Source of the DNA: Liolophura sinensis
Lineage: Eukaryota > Mollusca > Polyplacophora > Chitonida > Chitonidae
Assembly: GCF_032854445.1 (NCBI RefSeq)
Contig: NC_088295.1
Location: forward strand, 64,835,249 to 64,895,248
Direction of reading: 5' to 3'
Length of the DNA: 60,000 nt
The stretch's first letter is position 1, and every line of letters begins with the position of its first letter. This document shows positions 36,301 through 51,300 of this stretch, in pieces. The notes below the pieces were generated by a model. It saw only the letters and a program-made list of their open reading frames with translations, did no database searches and had not been told where the DNA came from. The translations under genes were made by a program, and so were the position numbers.

Positions 36301-39300
36301 CTGATCACAACATGACTGTATTCATCCTTGTCAAATGAAAGCTTGATGAGAGCTAGTTGAATACTACATGTCTGCTAAAAGTGGGAGAGTGCATGCCACT
36401 GGGAAGTTTAAATCTGGTCTATACTGTGTGAAAATAATTTGTACCAGATATTTCTCCATTTGAAGATCAAGGAAAAGTTACTGACAAGGGGCCAAGAAGA
36501 CAGACCAAAGTCAAACCAGCTGTTGTAAGTATTTAAGATTTATTTATTTATTTATTGGTTTGTTGTAAGTATTTAATGATTTATTTGTTGTAAGTATTTT
36601 AGATTTAATTATTAATTTTGGGGGTTGCAAGTATTTGAAAGGATGAATAACCTGACTAAAGGCACATCAGATAACATGCAGCAGTCGCCAGTAATGTGGA
36701 TTGTTAACCCACACTCCCATTCTACTGTACAACCAACAGTTGCAGAGAGCTACATAAATACTATTTTGTTGAAGTCCTGAAGTGAATAAAGATGCTGCAC
36801 AGAGCATAAATAGTTTTATTGACGTAAGCTGAGAATTATTAGTTGAGCAGACAAAGTAAGTGGCAAGAGGCTGGAAGGAAAGGAAATGGGAGGCGCTAAC
36901 AAGTAGTTTTAACAAATGTACATGGAACTGATAGTTGGAAATGACTTTTCACGTTTTGATTTTGCTGAATTATATGACAGGATGGAATTTTTTGTTCTTG
37001 AAATTTCAGTCATTTCAAACTAAACCTAATCGAAGATCCTGGTCTCCAGACAGTTCCTCTCCAAACAGAGGTTTGTATATCGTGGCTAAGAAACAACTGA
37101 AGCTTTTTTGTGCTGCACTATGGCTAAAGGGATTTTCAAATTATGGTTCAGCTGACTTTGTAGGTGAAGTGTTTGGAATCCACTTTCTTATTAAGCCAGA
37201 TACATGTATTTACCTTAATTCCTTAACCTTTTGGCAAGTGAAAAAGCAACTTTCAGTGCAATTTATGCACATTTCCAAATTGATTTTGGACGTAAAACAA
37301 TTTTGGTTGGATTGGTGAGTTTCAGGGCTTTACGAAAAGTATAGTTTCATCCGCCAACACAGAATAATGCCTTCAGAGTATGTTTGAATAAAAACCTTGC
37401 AATCAGGCGAAATGGTTGAAGAATTACGGTACATGTTTTATCCTAATACTATTATGTTTGTGACAGTGTTACATGTCCTAAGCTTGACTCGTACTTTCCC
37501 TGAACTTTCTTCTGATATGTAGTATGTACACACTGATACATGTATTGAAGGGTTTCTGTTTCGTTTTCAGTAAAATGTGTTGTTGTACAATAATGTCCAT
37601 AACTCACATGTTTCAAGATACAATATTATATCAGAATGGCCTTCCTTTGTGACATTACATCATTATTCTACATGTATGGCCAGTTGTAACATTGGCTGGT
37701 ATATATAATATAGAAAACTAATTAACCATGATCACAGTATTCTTGTGAATGACGTACATACGCTTGTGTATTGCTGACTTTAATAATGGTTGTCTGAGGA
37801 TAGTTTTATATCGGCATAAAATAATACCATATTAAAAGATAGGCAAGAATGCTGTCAAAGTGGCTATGTCATTATACATTGGGATGTCACTGTATTTTTG
37901 TAATGACAGCACTAAAAACTTAGAACATCTGGTGGATGAACTTTTTAATTCTTGTTTTTGCTATGTAGCAGACATGGACGTTTGTCTCCTGTAGTGTCTG
38001 AACATATCTGACTCAAATTCTTGATTTTAGGGAAAAAATCTTCCAAAACGAAGCTAGCCACTGTGAAAAGCTCAGGTTATGGACAGAGGAGTCAGAAACC
38101 ATTACGAAGGGACCGTGAGCCAGGAACCAGGAGTGCTGAGGTCAGCCCTGAGCGGGTCATCAGCTCTAAACCCCCCTCCCCCAAGAAAACCCCACCTAGC
38201 AAACAGTCGTGGTCACCAGCACATGTGGCCCACCAAAAGGTCAAAGGTAACATGACACTTTAAAATTGATATCAAGTTGGTTTTTGATACATGAATTTAA
38301 GTGCTGCTGATTTTGTAACATTTTTGAAGAACTGTTGGTTGTGCTGTAAATTTTGTGAAGGAACAGCCTTCGTTAGCTGATGTAATTTCTCCACACTGCA
38401 TCAAGGTTGTTCTTTAGATTAATTCTGTTGACAAATCTATTTGGTATTCTGATGGTTTATTAGAACTTCAGTTTGAGCATCACTTCACTGCAATTGCCGA
38501 GCTGTAGAATGTTAACTTGTAATGTGTTTGATTTATTTATTTGATCGTTGTTTTGCACCGTACTCAAGAGTATTTCACTTATATGAGAGCAGCCAGCCGA
38601 CCAGGCAGAGCCATGAGGAAACTTGTGATCATCTGCAGGTTGCTGGCAGATGTTTGGCGTTCAAATCCTGAGACGTCGTACCTAAAGAATGAAAATCTGC
38701 AGTTGTGGTACTTCCCTAGCATAAGTGCTCAATTTAAGGTCATGGGCATACTGTGACTAGTATACTGTGACTTGGGGTGTCACTCCTGGTGTTCAGTTTG
38801 GTATACTATAAAGCATAGCCTTTCATTGAGGCAGCACTATAGATATGTCAGATGAATATTCTACGCTTAGTGTTTGTGGTCCAGTGGTACATCTGTGCAT
38901 GAAGTTTAAATTAATGATTTATAATTTGCAGCAGTTAATTAATCTAGATTACTGATTTACATTTTAGGCACACAGTCATCTAAGACAGCATTCCAGCCAT
39001 TACCTCAAGATGGAGCCAAGGAATCCCAACTCATGGCCTCAGTGGAATCGTTTGTTCAATATATCAGGGATCAGTTCTCAGGGACAGAGCCAGAGAAAGT
39101 ACCACTGCTTCAGGTATGAGTTTCATCAAAGTTCATTTTGTTAAAAAACTACAATTTTGTCTAACATGTCAAGTAGACTTCGGTTCAATGTAAGTATATG
39201 TACAGTACAGCTCAGCCTAAAAGTCAGTTGTTTACAGCAGGTAGTGAACTCCAAGATACTGAATACGGCTGTACTAGTGCGTGACAAACGCTCTACTGAG

Positions 39301-42300
39301 CTTGGTGTCTAAATCCTGCTGAGGCATGTAAGGGTATTGTTGGAAGGTGTGAATATAGTTCCACCTGCTTCCATATCCTACTCTTCATGCGAAGGTGCAG
39401 TTCCCGTGTATTTGGCTATGTGAACATATACTAGCCATGAAAAGTAGAAAGTTTATCTTGCAATATGTAACTTACCTTAGCACAACAAAATATGCGCTGA
39501 AAGTCATCGGCTGCGATATTTTATTGTAAACTCGCCAAATTTTCTCGTAAACTTCACGAACCAAAGTGACTGTCTGGCACATAAAGCAGGTGTAATAGCG
39601 ATTCCTGCCTAACACTTTGCCACAACACAGGCAGACAGCAGTCTTATCATTTGTCACATTTGTATAAAGGTGATGTCTAAATAACATCATGTGTTTATAT
39701 TTCTGTAAGGATATTGTAAGCCTCATATCAAAAGAACTAAAAACAAAAAAATCCAAAACAACATATGCTCAGGACAGAATCAGGCATCATCAGACTTCAG
39801 ACCTTTCACTGTAGGCTACTTCCGGTTGATAGACATGTAGGCCCAGCCCCAGCTATCGGTGTTTTCAAGTAATCTATATTATGTTGATCTTTCAAAAATC
39901 TTTTAAATCATCCTAACAATTTGAAGAACTTTTCCGAAGTTAGTGCATAGGCCTGACAATAGTCAGCCACGTGTGTGTCAGTTTCTGTGGACGGATCGCT
40001 GACTGCCTGTCCAAGAGCTCTCTACAAGCACTCTACAACCCTTCTACAGACTGTCTGAAAGACCTCTAGGAATGCACTCATTTCCTGTCTGGTTTGACTT
40101 TTAACCTGAGCTGGATTGTATACTTAAAAGCATAAGTGTAGGTAAACTTTGATGAGACAGGGGCAAGTTCTAAGTAAGAGAGCAGAACAGAATAGAAATT
40201 AAGATAGATCTTCAGTTTTATTGTTTTTTTTTTGGTGTCAGCTTGCCCCTAAAACACAAAATAAATTTGGTCTTGCCTAACCAACACATACACCTGAGCA
40301 GCTGTACAAACACATGTGCAGGTAGATGATAGACTGTTGTCATTTTCTAAGTAGACAAGAAATAAGATGCTAATAGTTAATCCCAGCATGCTAATAGTTA
40401 ATTCCAGCATGCTAATAGTTAATTCCAGCATGCTAATAGTTAATTCCAGCATATGTACATATTAGAGGACATTCAGGTCATGAACCACAGATAAAGCACA
40501 CATATTACCTATCATTACACATTCAAGGCAGCAAATGCTCTGTCTGAGAACCTTGCTGGTAACCGTGGCGCAGTGCTGGAGAGAGAGAAGGTGCTGATGA
40601 CTGAGCTGAAGCTGAGAGAGAAACAGTGGAGGTTAGAGCAAGAGGAACAGCAGAGAAAGACAGGTACTGTGCATCACTTTCAGCTGAAGTCAATCGATAA
40701 CAGTATATTAAAGTGTATATCAGATGAAAAACCATTGAGACATACATGAAACAGTTCTAAGTATTAATTGAAATACAATCTTCATAAGGCCCCAGTGGAC
40801 AGTACAGAAATTAAGTGGCAAAAATCCCCGTTGACTGACTATTTTTTTGTCATACATTAGTGTTATGCTCAACAAAGGAATATTTAGGGATGGCCTTATT
40901 GATCATGCGCTAACGTTTGATTGACAGCTGTGTTAGAGAACCAGGAGCGAGAGCTGAGCAGGAAGCTAGAGGCTGTCAGGTTGGAATACGAAGAACAAAT
41001 ATTCAAACTTAAACAGGAGAATTTTGTTTTATCAGCTAAGGTAACTATTACTTATTTCTTTTGTTGATTGTATATGTTTTAATGCAGTAATCAGTAATTT
41101 TGAAAGTAACTATTAGCCTGTGTATTTTCAAATGTACATCAGTAGTAAATAATTATTCTTTTTCTGTAAAATGATAGGCCTTTTCCTTCAGAAATGTTCA
41201 GTAGCAAATGTTAACTGTTATCAAAGCAAATATCCTGGTTTACTAGCTTACAGAATTTAATGGTTTTGATGAAAGTTTTTAGTTTTCCATAAAGGTAATA
41301 GTAATTATGGCTATATATGAATAGACAACATTTTATGTATATTCAGTGAAACATTTAATGGTCTGAGGCCTTGGATGGCTACATGATGCTACATGAGCTG
41401 TTTATGATGGTACATGTACTTCATGTCTTGATGTAGATTATGTGATTCAGTAAAGACATGAAATATAACCAGCGGTACATTTCATATTGATTGTGTTATG
41501 GCTGTGATTTCTAGTTCCTCTTTTTGTGTCCAGAGAGCTTTGGTACTACTTTTTGTCTGCCTAAGTGAAGTTTCGGTGCTGATTTTTATTAGTGGTCCCT
41601 TGGTGGAAAAGAAACAATATTAAAGAAACTTTCTTGTTTGACTAGTGAGTAATGATTGTATTCTATGTAGCTTCATTTTAATATGTTTAAAGTGGAAAGT
41701 GTGTCAGCTGTGCCCAGTTGCTAAGGCGAGCCTGGTTCCCCAAGTGTGTACACGTGTAGATAAGTTCCCTCCATGTTAAACTTAACTTCTGTTTTGAATA
41801 AAGTCATCATGAGCACTACTTCTTACGCCAGTCAAATATTAAAATTTGTTTTGCTGGCTATAGGTAGCTGAGTCCGAATCAGAGGGGGATTTAAAGAAGA
41901 GAGTAACTAATGGAGGCTCTCTAGAAGGGATGACAAAGGAGCAAGTGCTAATGCTGGAGAAGGAAATCAAAGAACAGGAACAGTTAATGGCTGGGTATCA
42001 GACTGAAAACCAGCGGTTATACAATGAACTGAAGACTGTTCAGAAGCACAACAAACAAACAGAGGAGAGGCTGTTCAGAGAAAACCAGAAACTGATCAGA
42101 GATCTGGAATCACTCCGGTAACGCTACTTTCACTTAGTGTAGATAAATAGGAGATTATGAGTACAGGCTTTTTGTCAAATTAAGCTACAGTTTTGGAGTG
42201 ATAAGTAATTTTTAAGACTGATTATAGAGAGGCTTCTCATTGTCTTTAATTGTACTGGTGTCTTTAGATAGTATTAATGATTACACAGGTATTATAAATA

Positions 42301-45300
42301 TAACCTTACTGACATTTCTCAACTCTTAAGCCTCTTTTGGAAGACATAAGTCATATTGAAATGAATAAATTACTTACTTGTTGAAGAACTTTCAGATGAA
42401 AACAAAATTACCATGTTAGTATCACTGTTTTTTTTTTTTGTACTTACATGTATCGTGCAAACTTTGCAGCGCAAAACAAGAACAAAAGTTGAGGAAGCAT
42501 GTTATGTGTGGGTTCACAAGAAATGATTTGTATTATTTTGCATTATCTGAAAAAGCTCATTGGTAGAATTCGTGCACATGTAAGTGATTAAACTGGTTTA
42601 AATATTTTCTTCAAACCAATCATTTTACTAGGAGTCAGTTAGAGAGGAAGGATGAAGAATTACGAAACAAAGGGGTGATCACTGGTTTGACTGTGCAGCA
42701 GCATATTGCAGCAGGAAATACAGTAGTTAGCTCCCCTGATGCTGCCAGGATTACTTCCCTTGAAGCAGATCTGCAGGAGTCAAAGGTCAGTAGTTCATAC
42801 AGATGGAGGTTGCTCTGACATTTATTGTGGTGACATAATGTCTATTTTTATGGTGTTTCACAATGCCATGATACATGTAGGTATTTCTTGTAGTGTTAAC
42901 GAGTGTTAATTGTTAATCTGTGTAAATTATGATTGTCTATAGAGATTTTGGTGTACATGCATTAGACCAATCAGTTGAAGAAATTTAAAAAGATTTTCAT
43001 TCAAAGGTTTTGGATTTACTGCTGATAATTATTCCAGGGAAAATTTGGTGATGGTCATGTTAGATTGTTCTATTTTTGTTTTGTTTTTTGTTCTATTGTT
43101 TTGTATTGCAGATCCAAAATGCAATGATTTATTTACAAGAAAAGACAACAGATAAAGCTGTAGATATTTTGGAAGAGGAGTCAAATCAAACCCACATAGC
43201 TACAGCCACTTTTTTTTGTGATGCTTGATTACTTTTGTCAAGTTTTAAGTCCATAATTTCCCACTATAATGTACATATTTAACACTTTTTTCCATCATGC
43301 AGAAAGCTGAGAATGCTGCTAAGATAGAGGTTGAGCGGCTTGCCAAAAAGTTAAAATGGTATGCTGAGAATCAGGAGTTGTTGGACAAAGATGTCATTTG
43401 CCTGAAACAGAAGGAAGAGGAGATAGGCAGACTGAAGACCAGGATAGAGCAGTTACAGTCAGAGGTGAGGCTTTCTGAGAGGAGAATTACAGAATAGAAT
43501 TCTGCTGTAACTGACTTGAAGTAGATCCCAGGGCTGGATGTGCCAAACTGCAGATAGATAGTTTGATGTCCCATGAATCAATTCCACCGATCATTTGGAA
43601 TGTCAAAAACAGAAGAATTTGATGATCAAAGATCAGAAAATTGACTCCACTCTGATCGAACCATCTTTGATTTTGTGACATCACAGTGGTACATATCCAG
43701 CAGTGATGTGGTGCTTCTCTGTGTGTAACACAAACAATCGCTATACTTTTAAAACTAATTTCGAGATTATTCCATGCATATGTGTGGCGTGCATCTGTAG
43801 TAACACTCTGCAGGGCACTGTAAAGTTACATATATGGCCTGTAAATGCCACAGATTGAGAAAATAAGGACCAGATCTCGTACAAAACACCCTTTGATTAC
43901 GGAGGACTCGATCATAGTCATAAGAGACTTGCTATTTCAGTCAGATTTTAACTCCCCAAATGCAGAAGCTATTAAGTTGCTTGCCTGCTTGTGACTGCTG
44001 GCTGTGACACTTACTGTAGGGAGCTGGTAGCCTTTGTCCTACAATGGCCACAAGGTTACTACAGGGCTGCACTCCAGCTCAGTTCACACCAGAACATCAA
44101 TAGCTGTTTCCATTCAAAATAATTCAAGCTTTATTTATTTTTGCTGCTGATACTCATTGAAAACATAACAGATTAGCTCGTTTGTTACTTTCATCAATGT
44201 TGAGTGACAGACTGTTCTTGTCACTACCACTCACAATGCATGGCTTCCTGCCGCAGCGTGTATCACTAGATTTGGCTATGAAAAATTATGTTTTGTGGAC
44301 TGCGAACCTGTGTCAGATTCTCCACGGGTACTACCATAATTCCACAGATGTTCAGTTCATATCCGACAAACCAGACAGTATCGGGTTTGTGTCTACGGTG
44401 GTGGGTATGTGGGGGAAAATCAATCATCATATTGCTCAGTGGCTATGCTGTACACCTACATATAGGGGTAATTGTAGATTAAGTCATACGATGGCTTCTG
44501 GAAAAGCACACAGTGGGTAGGCCTAATGCATGGATTCAGCAATGCTTTTCAGAGCTTGTCAATACATAACCCCTGCAGTTCTCTGTGACATGATGTCACC
44601 TGTCCAGCGCTCCGCGGCCGACAAGGTAGGAAGACAGTCCAACTTTAGTGGGTTGTTTTTAACAGAACTATTTAAGATAATATTTTTTTAAATGCAGTTT
44701 ACAGACTGACATGGCATAAATATTGTGTCTATGGAATATTTAGTGTGAAAATAAAAGTTGTTGGGGATCTCCTTTTAAGCGGTAACATGCCTAAGAGTCC
44801 TATTTTCGAGTTCACTACATATGAATCCTTTTCATTCGACCTCACAACTCGTAAAAACCACTCATGTGGCAAAGATGGCGAATGGGGAACTGGCGCATGA
44901 AAAGTATACCAAGATGTCACCTAACCATTTATAAACCTTCTCAACCTCTGTCCATGAATGTCCTTGATGTCACCGTGGTAAAACAACAACATCAGCAAGC
45001 TATTCGCTGCCAGCAGGACAGAAGCATGAAATGCCTGTGCAGCTGCCATCTTGTTTCATAATTATGACTGTCCAAAACTGTGAATGATTCCACATTGTTC
45101 TTTTGAGCAAATTCATGTCACAAATGATGTTACTGAACGCAGCATAAGGCTATGACAAAAATTATTCCTCTGAGACCATAACTACAGGTAGAGTTTTGAT
45201 CTGAATTCTAGGCTGGTCGCAAGGTTGAGGAGAGTAAGATACGAGCGAGAGAGCGAGCTGCTGATGGGAAGAAAATCCAGGACCTAGAGAGACAGGTGAG

Positions 45301-48300
45301 AATGTCCACCCTGTTGGACTCCAAATCTGAGACCTGATTGCTGGGAACAAGTCTGTTTCTTACTTTAACATCAGTACGGTGAATAAATACATCAAACTGT
45401 TTCAGCAGACATTCTAAAGAAATTACATACAGTTAACATTCCTTGTGATATCATTCAATATTACAAAGCATCTTACATAAAACTGCATGGAAGAAACTTA
45501 CAGCCATGTTCATAATCTGCAGATAAATGTAATAAAATTTATTTGTCATCACAGCTTTTAGAATCAGGCAAAATATGAGAAGGGTGAAATGTTGGATGAT
45601 ACAAGTGTATTTTTATCTCTCTGCATATGAACACTAATTATTCTACAGTAATTATTACATGTGTATCCCACGTTTATTACAACGACATATTGGAGGGCCT
45701 TTACTGGCTGCGATGGGTAAAGTGCTGGCTGGTTGTGACTATCACATCCTTGACCAACTTGACTGCTGAGGTCACGTGCTTAAATCCAGCTCTTAGTCGT
45801 TCAGCCGTGGCTTTCAGTTAGGAGGTTAGTACCTAGCAAAGAGGAGTGGTGGTTTGCTCTGATTACTGCAGTCATATATAAAGTGAAAAGTGAGTATGGA
45901 GTTAAACGCCAATCAAATAATGTATAAGTTATATGCACAGTATATAAGATGACATACAGCTAAAATAGTAACTAGGAAGCTGTGAAGAGATCTGAGTAAC
46001 TGTATTTGTATCCCATTGCATTTTCAGGTGAAGGAGATGGAGCAGATCCTGCGTCGTCGTCACCCCAACTCCATCCCGACACTAATGATGGCAGCTTGTG
46101 CAGCTGACTTGGCAAGCCAGCCCTCTGTCAAACCACCATCTGTCCAGGCGCTGGAGACGCGGCTTCACAAGCTGGAGTCCGAGCTAGAAAACAAGGATGA
46201 AGAGTGTAATAAACTCCTCAGGGCCATGGAACAAAAGTTTAATGTTCTGAAGGTAGGGTTATTTCCTTTTTCTCCAGTTTATCTGTGTCTATTTTATTTT
46301 ACAGGATAAGGGGCCTGGAAAACCTGGAAAAGCCTGAAAATTAAGGGTAACTTTTCCAGGCCTTGAAAAATTCTGGAAATTCGAAATGAGGAAGGAGGAC
46401 ATAGCCAGGTTTTAGCCATGTTAGGATGATCACTTTAGGCCATACGTGGGAAGGTCTTCCGGCAACCTGTGGATGGTTGTGGGTTTCCCTCCGGTCTCTG
46501 CCTGGTTTCCTTCCACCATAATGGTGGCCCCTGTCATATAAGTGAAATATTCTAAAACCCCGGTCAGATGAATAAATAAACAAATGATGAGCACTTTGTG
46601 AAAAAGATTTGTTATTTAGGGCTGAGTTTACAGGGAAAATGAATACAGTATAAAATTTTGTTGTCTATGGAGCAATGCTCTGTCCGATATATAGATAAAT
46701 TAGCAAACTGATTTACCAATTTATCTTTGTCAAACCACATCTTGTTAAGATTAACAGAATTCTTAGGGTCAGCATCAAGTTCAAACAGATATGTTGACTG
46801 TAAGGCGAATATAGTCAACCTCATGGTTTTTATTGAATATAAATGACCTGATAGTTAAGACACTGAGTACAAAAGAGGTACAAACTTGTGATTTTTTCCT
46901 CACCTAAAGTATCTACAGATGTGAGGAACAACAAATTGGTGGAAAACTTTGGGGACAGGTATGTAGCCATGTTGTTATGGTGCATGGGGCATAGTGACAG
47001 TTTGATAATGAAAGGTGCATAATGAAACAGAAAGTTATTTCTCCAGAAGATATGCTTTGAAGCAGGTAAATCTGCAGCTTAGTCTGCTGCAGCTAAATTT
47101 GCGTCATTTATTGTACGTTATTGTGAAAATCACATTGATTATGTCAACGTGTTGTTGTGTATAGTTGCAGTATGAGGAGAGGATAGCAGAGTTAGAGAAG
47201 CTGCCCATGGAGCGAGTACCTGGGGAAGGTCACCCCCATACTAGCGTCTCTGCCCTAGAAAAAGAGCTAGAGGCAGTTAGGGAGAGGTACAGAAAGCAAA
47301 TTGTGGAAATGAGCTCAGAAATCAACCGACTCAATGATAACCTCAAACATAAGTCACTGGATGACAGTAAGTGTCAAAGGTCATTTTCAGGAATTGTCTT
47401 GAGAAATTTTCCACAGATTCATAAATACTTGGTGTCTGTGTTTGTTGATGTCATCCTTTATGTAAGAAAATCTTTGTATGCAGTTTTGCAAAAGTTGTCC
47501 CAGAGCTCATAATTTATGCTCAGATGCTGCCAACACGAATGCTGTTTCATTTTATTGGGAAACTTTTTGTGTGGATATGGCTGTCATGTTTGTAAAATAG
47601 TTGATCAAACATGCAGTATTGAGAAGAAAATACTGTACTGAGTGAGTCTTTACAACCATTGCTCTTGTGATAAGATATTCGATACAATTTTTGTTTTTTG
47701 GGTAGGATGTAAGTGAAAGCCTTAAGTACAAAAAGATTGAAGGTTACAAGTTTATTGGTACTATTGTTCACTGCATCGAGTTGAACAAATGATGTTCTCT
47801 GTTATGGTTGATGCCAAGCACATTCAGAGAAAGAAAGACAAAAAGAAATTTTCAGTTCTGAAAGCTTATATGGTGTGGTGTACATGTATGTGTGAATGTA
47901 TTGGATGATTTCTTTTTTAGACTCCCTTAGGAATGAGCTCAAGATGTTTCAAGATAGAGAAAAGGAATTCAGCAACAAAGTGAAAGCCTTACAACAGGAA
48001 CTGGAATTGAGAGACAAAACCTCACTCCCAACTAAGGAGAGTGGTAGTAAAGGGAGACAAGGAGCATCGGTTAATGGTGTCACTCAAGTAAAGACTGGTA
48101 CGAAAATACCTTGTATCTCATCTGTTGGCTTGATTGCTTTGAATTTTTGTTCTTCATTATGGTTGTAGCATTTAGCTAGTATTTGTAATTTTCGTGCTCT
48201 GTTTGGGCCTGGATCCGTGAGGATAAGTTTTATTTTTAGTGAAATTTGTGAAAACCTTGTGGTACATGTACATACATTTGCTTATGAAATGGGATTTGAT

Positions 48301-51300
48301 CTTTGTTGGCTTTCTTTCCTTCTTCAGGGAAATGTTTCCCATTCTCAGCAGAGAAATTTCTCATTATACAAAGGATGTCAAAAAATGGTGGTGGAGATGT
48401 AAAGGCCTACACTTAAGACTAGTTAAGAAAACCTGGAAGAAAAAATCAAGTGTAACCTGAATATCTGAAGATATTGTCAGCAGTCATGAGACAATCAGAA
48501 TGGTCGCAGCTGCAAATGCATCGATCTTCACTGACCACATGAACCTTTTAGTCACAGCGTGCCTATGATTTCATGCAGTAATATAACTACCACATATAAA
48601 TTTTAGTGATGTGGAGATTTGGGGTAAGTTTAGATGTGATTGACGACAATGTCTTGGGTTTCAGTCAGGGTTGATCAGCCATGATAGACCACAATAAAAA
48701 AAATCCAGCCTTATCATTGAGGTCATAGCTCTGATGGGACTGGGCCTTTATATCGACAAAGTTTCAAGTCTATTCACAGCCGTAACCACTTGATCCACAG
48801 TTTGTCTAAGTGTTTTCATTGTGATGCTGTTTTATGTCGGTACAGTTGATAGGGGTAAAAGTGTGGGTAAGAAGGCTGGTGGTGGATCGAGGGATGATAC
48901 TAGACCCCTGTCTCCCTATCGTGAGGGTGTGGTGTCAGAGCGTCAATATGAGCCACAGGCATTTACCGGTGCTCACGTATCAGATCTACAGGAGGAGAAT
49001 GAGAGGCTGAGGACAGAGGTAAAACTCCTGTCAAACACTGACATCAGTATTCTTTGTGATTTATTTATTTGGTAGTTTACTCTTTGCTGAAGAATATTGC
49101 ACTTATACGACAGCAGCCAGCATTTTTGTGGAAGGGCAGATACCGGGGGAAACCCAATGACCATCCGCAGGTTGGTGGCAGACCTTCCCACGTACACATA
49201 CAAGCAGAGAGGAAGCCAGCATGCTCTGAGTAACAGTATTATTTGGGATGACAGATTCTAGCGCTGTAAATTGGCAGAGACCACTCGAAGTCTCAAACCA
49301 ACCTCGGTCAGTCACTTAATGGCCAGCAGTCTCGGTACAAGGTTGCCTGGTACTCATCACTCCTCTGATAATCAGAAATGACACCAGAGAGGAAGATGTC
49401 AGATCAATACATTTACTGTCCACCACGTTTAATTAATTTAATACATGTGTATCGGAGTGGAGAAGTCCAGCTACCCTAAATGACCATAGATTTCGTCCAT
49501 AACCAACCAACTTTTTTCCTGATTCTGAGAGTTTGAGGTTTGCTTGGAACATTAGATGATATTCTACTGGAAAATTGTAAGTTTCAACACCAAAAGCAAT
49601 ATTTTGTGACATTTATTTGCCTCTAAAAATGCACTATTGTGAACTATAGGTCATAGTTTAGGTCATGTAGGGTAATCTGAAATGGAGGAAGGAAAGGTAG
49701 TATTTTGGCAAGTTTTGGACCTTTTCATGCATTTCAACAATTTTTTTTGTCCTGTGTTTGGACTTTCACAGTCTTCTGGACTTTTGTTTTGTTCTCAAAA
49801 ATGATTCGTCATATAGAATTGAGACATAACAAATTACAGACTTTTAAAGTTTGAGTTTCAGGCCGACATTTCCATTTTTGCAGAGAGTGGTCTTTCTAAT
49901 TCAGTCCAAGTATGCAATCTGTTTTATCTTGTTGCTAACCTCTTAAGCCATCAGCAGCTGTTCACATCTGAAGCTGTTATTTATGTGTAGGTTGATCGAC
50001 TCCAGCTAGAGTTACATCAGCAAAGGGTGGACCTGCGGAAGTCCCTGGCTGAGACAGAGGGGGTGATGCGAAGGAGTCGTGATGAGTACGAGGAACAGGT
50101 AAGTTCTCTCCCTTTGTTACAGATGCCGCTCACTAGACGGTATTTCTTCAACCTTTCCCTGTGATTGTCCTGACCTGTATTTTTGTTATGTTTATATCAT
50201 ATTTAGAGAGTATTTTGAAATTTCAAGTAATTCTCAGTGTCAAATAATGTGTAAAATTGTGTCCTAATTATGGAACCTTTTTTTCATGAATAAAAAGTTT
50301 GTCAATTGAAGTGTTAAGAACTGCTTGGATTAAGAAATTAGATACCAGAATCAGGCTTTTTAATACACTGTATGTGGCATTTAATGTAAAAAAACTTTCT
50401 TCATTTTTTCCCCGTCTACATTTATTACACAACACTGGATCACAATCACAGTGTCAGGTATACAGTGTTAAGCAGCAATATGGTACTGATCAAATCTTAT
50501 GTCTTGTGTAATTATAAACTGCATTTTCTGCTTTTTAGATTGAGACACTGAGAGCGTCACATCAGAAGGATTTACAGCGAGTGTTGACAGACCAGGCACT
50601 TCAGCATTCAGGCTCCAAAATGGCAGAGTTACAGAACAAAGTGGACACTCAGGAGGTAAGCTGTTAGATTTGGATTAGGAATCACCATGCTGTAGTAGCT
50701 GAGGGTGTGGAGTGTCCGACTTGTATTAATGGGGGAAGTGGGCTGTGTTCTAGAGGTGCAGTTTCAAACCCGTCCTCAAACAGAGTTTGGTAGATTCCTT
50801 CAGTCTTACTGCTTGTAGGTTCTTGGCGACACAGTAAGTAGTTGATGACCTTCGTGTGGCCGTTTACACAGCCTAATTTTTTGCTGAAGATTTGTTGTTT
50901 TCAAATAATTTGGCTAACATATCTGTACATGTACGTCACATATGAGAGTGTTTGTCTGTAAATTGTCAAAGGCAAATTATTCTATTAATGAAAATGATCA
51001 CTGTTAGGAAAACTTCTGAAGTATAGGGTAAAATAACAATCAAGTAAGTTAGGACTTCAAACATTGTATTCTTGCTACTTCCCTGAAATTGGCCAAGGAC
51101 TATTGTCTACTTGTTTCAGTGGCATTTAGAAGTTGAGTTGGATAACGTAACAAATATATGGAGCAACATTATGGTATTAGTACCTATACTATAGTACCTA
51201 TGTTGCTCCCTGAATAAACAGAAGTTGTGATCCACATATTTGTTCTGTTGACCATTGCCCAGTGTCAGTAGAATGCGACTGGCTTTGTAGAATGTGGCCA

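Larger units (their letters stand above)
30859..39113 (+). other. CEP162: CEP162 exons 9-16: low-complexity linker (residues about 245-592)
   Basis: Rich in Asp, Ser, Pro and Lys. Blocks are VALMDSLESTLN, LGTNTSQEILALQEAYRG (which matches the conserved helix before the vertebrate linker), the DDTG-rich exon 32250-32528, MEEIMREMREIQSRGEQEEQ, RRSWSPDSSSPN and KSSGYGQRSQKPLRRD followed by a basic Pro/Ser stretch. The basic SSGYG region is the likely microtubule-binding type segment by comparison with vertebrates (inference). Confidence 0.88.

Noticed and set aside
44182-44520. 112-codon open frame in CEP162 intron 22
   Set aside because: No homology recognised, no flanking splice sites in phase, and the neighbouring CEP162 exons join correctly without it.
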